Assembly (NCBI GenBank): GCA_964019055.1
Contig: OZ025208.1
Coordinates: 7,518,039-7,582,038, forward strand
DNA length: 64,000 nucleotides
Origin: Anthopleura xanthogrammica
Lineage: Eukaryota; Cnidaria; Anthozoa; Actiniaria; Actiniidae
Reading direction: 5' to 3'
This document shows, piece by piece, positions 55,800-64,000 of the stretch (position 1 is the stretch's first letter; the number at the start of each line of letters is the position of its first letter). The translations under genes and the position numbers were made by a program. The notes beneath the pieces were generated by a model. That model worked only from the letters and a program-made list of their open reading frames with translations. It did no database searches and was not told the origin of the DNA.

Positions 55800-58009
55800 C
55801 AACAATCCTTATGCACCTCTATAATGGTACAATAAAATAACAAAACCATTGACCAAAACACTTCCATAAAAGCAAAAAACAACAATTCGAAATTCTTGAT
55901 CAACTTATAATTGTTAAAGCAAATGTTTTGAATTTATTTGCATTAGATTCGGCACAGGTGGAATTCGACGTCTAAATTGGGTCAAAAACACTAAAATCCT
56001 GTCATAGAACATAGACACATTTCATATGTCATAACACATGATCATATGCATCTCGACTATACTGAACAAAACCAAACGTCATGAAGAATACAATACAACT
56101 GCAAATGATTTCTCTACAATTTAGCCTGACTGGGCTCAGAGAAAAAAATTAAGCCTGGAAATTTGGTACCCGGGCCTCTAGCCCTAATCCTTTGTTATAA
56201 AACTCATGAATAATTAATGAGGAAAACACAATAGAAATCATTGTCCGTGGAGGAGGTTGTATATCTGATACAAAATCGTCCTGATTTGCATAAACTTTAA
56301 CTCCAATTTTCTCAGCAAAATTCAATTTTATCTTTAAAATTTTAGTAGAACATGAATGTATACACCTAGACGTTTCAAAAGTAGTTCAATAAACTCGTAG
56401 ATCGTGTTTTATCAGGTCTAAAACCACTCGGCTACGGCTACGCCTCGTGGTTTTAAACCTGATAAAACACTCCTACTCGTTTATTAAACAGTACTTCTAG
56501 CACCCTACCTAAACCGGGACATAACTGACAGATGGACGCCTCGCACACCAATACTTAACATAATTAAAAACTTTCACAAAAACAAAGAAGAAATATTCTT
56601 TGTGCTCATCCTGTTATTTTTCGCGTTTTGCCAATTACTCTAAAGCCAGCTGCTATCTTGCTATGTCTTTCTGTTTTGATGAGTCTGTCAACGAGAAAAG
56701 GAAATTATAAAGCAAAAATTCTGAAATTATTAAGTTATGAAATCATAAATGGAGAAGTTAAATTTAGTTTTAGTGCGAACAATTTATGTGCCTGTGAATT
56801 TGTGTGGTTTTGATCTTGGTGACTTTGATTTCCTAAAAGAAAATTTTGTTTATAACTAGTTTTACCTGTTATCCTTAACCTGAAAACTGAGATTAGTTTT
56901 GATCACAACTGAAGTAAGTAGTTTTTACCATTTCAAATCAAATTGGAGCTTAAGACAAGCGAAAACTCTTAAACGTAGATCTTGAAACCTTTCTTGCAAT
57001 GCCGTATATTGATGAACTGTATCAGTAATATCTGATCAGAAAACTTGGTGCCAGACTTGTGTCAATAACATTTCTTGAAATTGATTTGTGGAATTAAATA
57101 AAACGATTGTTTTTGCCAAAACAATAGAGGGAATGAAATGGTTTTCGCACAGTGGTCTAGCAGCACAACGCATGGGGAAAAGAATAATAATCACAAGCCT
57201 TGCCGATAGAATTCATATTATCTCCAAACAGCTATTCAGTTCTCGCCTTCACAAAAAGCACTCAAGAGCGGTAAGCTTTAATCATATTCCTGTGATAAAA
57301 ACATATAGATTATTTTTACAGACGAAAGCTAAACAAAGTGGCGACAGCTTTTTTCATAATTCCAAGTACCCAAGATATATCAAAACACAACTTATTCAAA
57401 ATATATTATTTTCCTATTTGCATTTGCCGAATTTGGCATTGACCAAAGAGTCGCCATATTTGATAATCATATTAGAGATATAAATTCTAGTTCTAAAGAA
57501 TAGAAGAACCTGTATACCAAAGCATTGTATTCAGATGCACAGCATATCGAGAAACCTCTTATATTGTTTTATTCGACAGTTGTAACCATAAAGTGAGCAT
57601 ATCCATTCACAAACAAACAAAAAAGAATGTCACTCTTCAAAGGAAATCATCACTGAAACAATGTAGAAACTTCGAGTACAGAAGCACACATATGAGTCAT
57701 CCTTGAGTTGATACATTAGAGGTAAGATAAAAAATATATCGTGTCTTCGCTTGTTGCATTAAAATGTGAAGCAATTAACCATTGGATGGATACTAGGCAA
57801 CGAAAAAAAACACAAACAATAATGATTGTTATTAATCCTGTAAAATATTCTTATTAATCGGCCAAGTTCATAATCCTAAACTTTATGAATGTCAAGAGTA
57901 AATTGATACAGTTAGATTTTTTCCTAAAAGTAAAAAGGATGGAAAAGGAAGCAACTTCCAGAATCTTTCACAGACTAAAACTTTTGCAAGTTAAAATATC
58001 AAAGATTAC

Positions 58010-58435
58010 ACGTACATGGAAGAGACGGCAAAATGTGCACTAAATTTTACATCACAAAATTACACTAACAATTTCTGCTTGCAAATTTAAGAGCACCTTG
58101 TTAACATGGAAGAGACGGCAAAATGTGCACTAAATTTTACATCACAAAATTACGCTAACAATTTCTGCTTGCAATTTTAAGAGCACCTTGTTTACATGGA
58201 AGAGACCAAAAATGTACACTAAATTTTACATCACAAAATTACGCTAACAATTTCTGCTTGCAATTTTAAGAGCACCTTGTTTACATGGAAGAGACCAAAA
58301 ATGTACACTAAATTTTACATCACAAAATTACGCTAACAATTTCTGCTTGCAATTTTAAGAGCACCTTGTGTACATGGAAGAGACCAAAAATGTACACTAA
58401 ATTTTACATCACAAAATTACACTAAAAACCACTTT
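58010..58435. repeat. About 93-bp tandem array, 4.5 copies
   Basis: The unit contains TACATGGAAGAGAC, TGTGCACTAAATTTTACATC and AATTTCTGCTTGCAA. Later copies lack a few bases (GACCAAAAATGTACAC instead of GACGGCAAAATGTGCAC). Confidence 0.93.
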
Positions 58436-58777
58436 ACCTTTACTACATGAAAGCTTGTCGTTCGAATGTGTGCTGAGTATTGTCATGCAACACGTAAACT
58501 AGGCCGAAATCTTCTCTGCTTCTTTTCTCGTACAGCTGTCATATCTTTGATAGGGTCATAATTTGATTTTGATGGCTATTTTCTCATTAATCATATCCAT
58601 TTTGAAATCATTAGCAAATCCTGCAATCTGATTGGCTACAAAGTGTGCGATTTAAGCATTAATTGCACTATTTTGAATCATTGATTGCATCATTTTGTCA
58701 AACAATCACTTTTGAAGCTACATATAACTGTTGAGTATTTTAATATATTAAGTTTCAAAATGGAAATGATTAATAGG

Positions 58778-58919
58778 TAATAGAACTGAGTGTCTTGCAA
58801 TTTTGGGCAGAAATCACACTCGTGATTAACAAATTGCACTCCCGCTGCGCGGTCGTGCAATTTTGTAATCACTCTTGCGATTTCAGCCCAAATTGCACTC
58901 AACTCAGTTCTATTACCAT
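58778..58919. repeat. MITE-like palindrome
   Basis: Outer arms GGTAATAGAACTGAGTG and CTCAGTTCTATTACC; inner arms TTGGGCAGAAATC and GATTTCAGCCCAA around a GC-rich loop. Confidence 0.85.
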
Positions 58920-59109
58920 TATTAAGAGTATTTTAGAGAATTTAATTACTTTGTTCTGATGAAAAAATAATGATCGATTAACGCGGTCTGAGGATGCATA
59001 TGTTTCATATTCCCTGATGATAATGTAATGTTGGTTTTGATATGTCACATCCTCACTTTAATTTGTACATGTGTTGCAATAACCCGAATATTATATGTGA
59101 ATCAGTGTT

Positions 59110-59477
59110 AACAATAATAATGGTGGTGGTGGTGGTGGTGGTGATAATGACATTGGTGGTGGTGGTGATGGTGGTGGTGATGATAGTGATGGTGGTGGTG
59201 GTAATATTAATGATGATGCGTAGTGGTGGTGGTGGTGATGATGTTGATGATGATGATAGTTATGGTGGTGGTGGTGGTAATAGTAATGATGATCCGTAGT
59301 GGTGGTGGTGATGATGATGCCATGATGATGATGATGATGGTAGATGTGATATTGATAATGATGGATAAAGGCAACATTGATGATGATGATGGTAGAGGTG
59401 ACATTGATGATGACGGGTAGTGATGAGGATGGCGATGATGGTGATGATGATGATGATGATGATGAGGATGTTGTTGT

Positions 59478-59574
<97 letters not shown>

Positions 59575-59600
59575 AGGTAGTGGTAGTAATGATTATGGTA
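59110..59600. repeat. Compound GAT/GGT trinucleotide microsatellite
   Basis: GGT- and GAT-rich sequence with a pure (GAT)n run at about 59475-59573. The sequence TAGTGGTGGTGGTGATGAT recurs as a larger unit. Poly-Asp or poly-Ser frames here are artefacts. Confidence 0.92.
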
Positions 59601-61555
59601 GTGGTGTTGGTGATACAAGGTGCGCTTAAACAGATGACAAGTGAGAGTGGATACCAGTCATCCCAAAAATATCTGTGGCTCTCATTTCCAAGAGCATCAA
59701 TATAACTGAAATGTGCAATCGTCTTGGCATAAAATTGTAGAGTTTCTATTATGGCAGAAATTCAAGTCACAAGTTTTTTTTACTTCAGTTTGACAGCAAT
59801 TTTCAATATTAGAAGAACTCGATAGTTGAGCGTTTCACGATGGAATTTAGTTTTTCACTGCCGCTAATCAAAAATATAAAAGGTACAAAATGATTATTTT
59901 TGATTGAAAGAAGCGAAAAACTAATATTTTATCATGGCGTTTGTTACTATCGAGTGGTCGTGTAATATTGAAAACTGCTATAAGATTTTGTGCAAATAAT
60001 GAAGATGAAACAAACAAATATTGAACCTAAATATTTTGAAAACTGATCTATAAGTAAAAGTAAAATTAATGAAGTCCTAAATTACAAGGCACAAACTTTT
60101 AGTTTCATTTAGTTTCCAACAAACTAAGCCAAAACTTTATTGCTTATATCAACAAACATTTCTTTATTTCTCTTCCATGGTTTTATCTTTGAAAGACTTT
60201 TCAATCCGACTTCATCGAAAGTTATTGTAAATACGCGGATCAGATATCGATATCGTAAACCCGAAAAGCACGAACGCGTCTTCGTAAAGCGCGCGAAAAT
60301 CCCGCTCTGACTGCAGATTGGAGAGGAAAACATTTTGTTTACACATCTTCTCGATGATAAATTTAACGATGAAGTTATCGACATGTGTCACAAAGCAGAC
60401 TTTCGTTTTGGCAGACGTTGCAGATTTTTTAAGCCTGCTTTGAGGTTTCTATTGACTTATACCTTCATTTAGCTAGCTGTCAAATTTTGTCTAGAAATTT
60501 CTTTTGAGGATTATATAGGATTATGCAATCAATAAAATATCGTGCTTCAGTTTTACAAAACATGAAAAATATTTACTGGAAGTTGACTAAAAAATCTGTG
60601 AATCCCAAGAACGTTCGCCGTTGTAAATATGACAAAAATAAACTGAAAATTGGCAAATTTTGAGCGATGGCATAATTAATAGTGAAGTGTTTTTGAAATG
60701 TTAGAAAAACAAGTCATAATTACAGTATTGATATGTAAATTAGTATGCCTTACCATTAGCTAATTGGCTGCATATTCTCTGTACAAAGTTGGAATAAATA
60801 AGTTTTTTCATTTATCGTTGGTTTCTCTAAATCCATCTTTTGGCATGAGCTGGAGAAGTGAACGTCACAATCGAATTTGAATATGACAACCAGAAACCAG
60901 AAACTTGACATTAATAATTCATTTGTGTCTCGTTGGTAAGTGTCTCGCTGGTAAGTTAAATTCGGTTTAATTCTTCGACAAAGGCAGCCAGTAATTTCCT
61001 CGTTAAAGAAAACTAAAAGTGTTTATTTTTGGCTGATAATGTTCGGGAATCATTTCCCAAGGGTGTTACCCAATTGTCTTCTGATATGTTGCCCTTAGAA
61101 GCTTAAAAATATAGTCTCTTAGAAGGTAGGTTTTTGCAGTAAATATATTTTCTAATTCCCTAGAAATGATTGAGAATTGAGATTGTTTATGTTTTTCAAT
61201 GAAGCTAAAATTTGAATCCTTTCACCTAAACTGCTCAATACTCTGATCAATCCAGGAACCCATCTTCGTAGAATGGAAACTATTTTATAAAATGATCGTT
61301 ATTTTCTTTGGTTATATGGTTCTCTCAAGTGCATTTTAATCTTCTTAAAACAGCATTTACCCGTCCTACAAACCAAACCCCCTATTGAGAAGTACATAAA
61401 AGTTTCCTAGTTACTTGTCATGCGAATTTGACTGACTTACAAAGTATTTTCTCACTAATAATTTGCCATCTTTATCATACAAATCACATTTTAAAACTTT
61501 TGTTACATTTAACTTTTGAACGTCTTGCAGATTCAGTGCTGTTTTGCTGTTAAAG

Positions 61556-64000
61556 ATGTACAGAGTACTGCTTTTCGTGGTTGCCGTCGTACAAAAAGTA
61601 CAATTTGTTTCGGCAATGGCTGATTCGTACTTTATCGGTAAGAAACAGAAACCTGTATATAAATGTTAATTATTATGCATATCGCACAAACTCCACACAA
61701 AAATGGCTGCATTGTAAGTAAAATGAGAAGGCACTGCATTCATCTTCTTGGTAAAAATCAGGGTAGAAATTATCTGAAGATGCGTAGCTCAATTGAATTG
61801 TATAGTGTTTGTTGACCGCGAAAAAAAAACGTGTTTATGTTTATGACGATAAAATTATCTTTCTATACCAACTAAGTAACTTAACAAAATTATTAAAAAA
61901 TAAAAGCAATATGAAATATACTTGAATATTGACTGACTGCGCGACAAGAGTTATTAGTACTATTTTCTTAATCCTTCATACATTTTGTGGTCGACTAGAT
62001 AAACTTTAGTTCATCGGCTCACGCAAGTGGTTTTCATTCAAAATAACTAAAACACGCACTTTCAATATATAATATTATCTATAACTATGTTGTAGTTTCA
62101 CATATTTACGCTATTTTTTTCTCTGTGGATTGTTTAGAAGTTTTAGAACCTCGTAATTCTACAAATGAATCAAGATCCTTGTTAAAAATGGTCATAGATA
62201 AGAAGAATTCCGAACTGAATGCAAATGGAGCGTCGTTTTCTCTTCGACTTTCAAACGTCAGTTCTGAAGGAAAGGATATTTATGGAAAAGGTAAATATTA
62301 ATTTAAAAAATACAATTGATGCCCATCAAAAATGACTGCTCATGTCCTACTTGGCAGGTATTGATAAAGCAATTTATCAGTGTTTTGCCTTCGCAAAGAT
62401 TTGCTTCTGAAAGTGAATATTATCCAACATTGCTACCACTTTTATTCCGTCAGAAATGATGTCTTTTTATACTTAATATCTTCCAATATGACTGTCAGTT
62501 TTATTGCCTTAGGAATAATTAGCTTCTAAAAGTGAATATTATCCAACATGGCTGCAACTTTTATTTCGTCAGAAATGATGTCCTTTTTATACTTAATATC
62601 TTCCAATATGACTGTCAGTTTTATTGCCTTAGGAATAATTAGCTTCTAAAAGTGAATATTATCCAACATTACTACCACTTTTATTTCGTCAGAAATGATG
62701 TCCTTTTTATACTTAATATCTTCCAATATGACTGTCAGTTTTATTGCCTTAGGAATAATTAGCTTCTAAAAGTGAATATTATCCAACATTACTACCACTT
62801 TTATTTCGTCAGAAATGATGTCCTTTTTATACTTAATATCTTCCAATATGACTGTCAGTTTTATTGCCTTAGGAATAATTAGCTTCTAAAAGTGAATATT
62901 ATCCAACATGGCTGCAACTTTTATTTCGTCAGAAATGATGTCCTTTTTTATACTTAATATCTTCCAATATGACTGTCAGTTTTATTGCCTTAGGAATAAT
63001 TAGCTTCTAAAAGTGAATATTATCCAACATGGCTGCAACTTTTATTTCGTCAGAAATGATGTCCTTTTTTATACTTAATATCTTCCAATATGACTGTCAG
63101 TTTTATTGCCTTAGGAATAATTAGCTTCTAAAAGTGAATATTATCCAACATGGCTGCAACTTTTATTTCGTCAGAAATGATGTCCTTTTTTATACTTAAT
63201 ATCTTCCAATATGACTGTCAGTTTTATTGCCTTAGGAATAATTAGCTTCTAAAAGTGAATATTATCCAACATAGCTGCAACTTTTATTTCGTCAGAAATG
63301 ATGTCCTTTTTTATACTTAATATCTTCCAATATGACTGTCAGTTTTATTGCCTTAGGAATAATTAGCTTCTAAAAGTGAATATTATCCAACATGGCTGCC
63401 ACTTTTATTCCGTCAGAAAGGAATTCCTTATATAGTTAATATCTTCCAATAGGCTGTGAGTTTATTGCCTTTGGAAGGATTTGCTTCTTTAGTAAATATA
63501 ATCCATCGTGTCTTCCACTTTTATTCCTTTTGATTGCCTTCTTAAATGATTATTATCCCACATGGCTACCACCATTTTTATTCTTTATGAATGATTACAA
63601 ACCACCTATAATGTACTTATTCCAACGGCATGCCTGTTATTTTTATATCCTTAGAGGATATTACAAACCACCTAAAGGATGATATTTAGTCCTGTATTAA
63701 GCATTATCCAACATGGCGACTACCTTTGTTTTTGCAAACCCGTTCGCAACCCAATACTATCGACTTTCTATTCTTTAATAAAAGTTTTTAATAACCAGTA
63801 GAAACGTAGATTTTTCGAGATGGTATCCAATTTTGTTTACTTAGGGAATAATTGAGACTGGTACAAGCTGTTAATTGGGGAAATAATATTTTCACGAAGT
63901 GCCACTTTTAGATCTGTGTTATTTTTCAGGTTACTCGCTGCTTAAGAACGACGTCATTGGTATATATAGCTTGGACCCAGATCCCGTGGAAGAGTGCATT
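61556..64000 (+). CDS. Ionotropic glutamate receptor, 5' part only (gene 5 of cluster)
   Basis: Exons 61556-61637, 62138-62290 and 63930 to the window end join in phase 1, as do the first exons of genes 2-4. Exon 1 encodes a signal peptide (MYRVLLFVVAVVQ) ending ADSYFI, followed by a GTAAGA donor. Exon 2 starts EVLEPRNSTNESRSLLKMVI, aligned with EVLANDNVSRDVMTSLRYAI of gene 2 (the same EVL start, followed by a charged helix). Exon 3 begins GYSLLKNDVIGIYSLDPDP, where an iGluR amino-terminal domain has its 'GV.AIIGP' type strand. Only about 100 residues are visible, so identification rests on exon phases, position in the cluster and this short similarity. The ATG follows an acceptor (CGTCTTGCAG), so a 5' UTR intron is likely. 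Confidence 0.7.
62400..63440. repeat. 120-bp tandem array in intron 2 of gene 5, about 8.5 copies
   Basis: The unit runs from CTTCTAAAAGTGAATATTAT through CCAACATGGCTGCAAC, TTTATTTCGTCAGAAATGAT and CTTCCAATATGACTGTCAG to TTGCCTTAGGAATAATTAG. Copies are almost identical, differing mainly in ACATGGCTGCAA against ACATTACTACCA and in one T of TCCTTTTTTATAC. 63440-63730 continues with decayed pieces (ATCCAACATGGCGAC). Confidence 0.95.

Larger units (their letters stand above)
55396..61555. other. Spacer between the divergent genes 4 and 5
   Basis: No gene seen. It contains poly-A (about 55769-55794), a palindrome at about 56389-56491 (GTTTTATCAGGTCTAAAACC against GGTTTTAAACCTGATAAAAC), a 93-bp tandem array, a second palindrome and a GAT-rich microsatellite (the last three listed separately). 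56500-58000 and 59640-61540 are AT-rich with only short, unsupported frames; an 86-codon frame at 60124-60384 on the minus strand has no recognisable motif. Promoters of both genes must lie here, but I cannot point to one. Confidence 0.7.

Noticed and set aside
60124..60384. 86-codon minus-strand frame in the 4/5 spacer
   Set aside because: No motif, no paralogue in the window, no splice partner; expected by chance at this length.

Overview
The window is nuclear DNA of an animal, most likely a cnidarian (stony coral or sea anemone; inferred from gene content and repeat style, not from a search). It is AT-rich. The genes have many short exons with GT-AG introns, and repeats are very dense. There is no sign of operons or other bacterial organisation.

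The host genes are a local cluster of ionotropic glutamate receptor (iGluR) genes, reconstructed here exon by exon. Gene 1 (+, 190-3103) is only the 3' end. Gene 2 (+, 6963-28316) has all 16 exons but carries one in-frame TAA in the first ligand-binding half. Gene 3 (+, 33109-43326) is a complete, open 16-exon paralogue of gene 2 (859 codons plus stop). Gene 4 (-, 55395-45471) is a more diverged complete member on the other strand, tail to tail with gene 3. Gene 5 (+, 61556 to the window end) is the 5' end of another member, head to head with gene 4. Genes 1-3 are recent tandem copies: exons, intron positions, intronic repeats and parts of their spacers correspond. All show the signal peptide / amino-terminal domain / S1 / M1-pore-M3 / S2 / M4 plan as far as they are present, with an AMPA/kainate-type QQG pore, but the ligand pocket is unusual.

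Gene 2 is large because of two mobile elements in its introns. Intron 2 holds a 4.1-kb DDE transposon of PIF/Harbinger type (8215-12354) with 117-bp terminal inverted repeats. Intron 10 holds a young 6.46-kb LTR retrotransposon (17741-24200, antisense) inside a 33-bp minisatellite. That element has Ty3/Gypsy-like enzymes in the order protease - integrase - reverse transcriptase - RNase H, and a SCAN-like segment in Gag, which fits the Gmr1-like lineage.

The rest is repeats: a 33-bp minisatellite in introns of genes 1-3; long hexanucleotide arrays (3262-4060, 48829-49568); 95-97-bp arrays that repeat an exon end together with its splice donor; a 120-bp array in gene 5; a 93-bp array near 58.0-58.4 kb; a dead LINE tail; and at least a dozen kinds of short palindromic (MITE-like) elements. 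All intergenic stretches are described. No tRNA, rRNA or CRISPR was seen.
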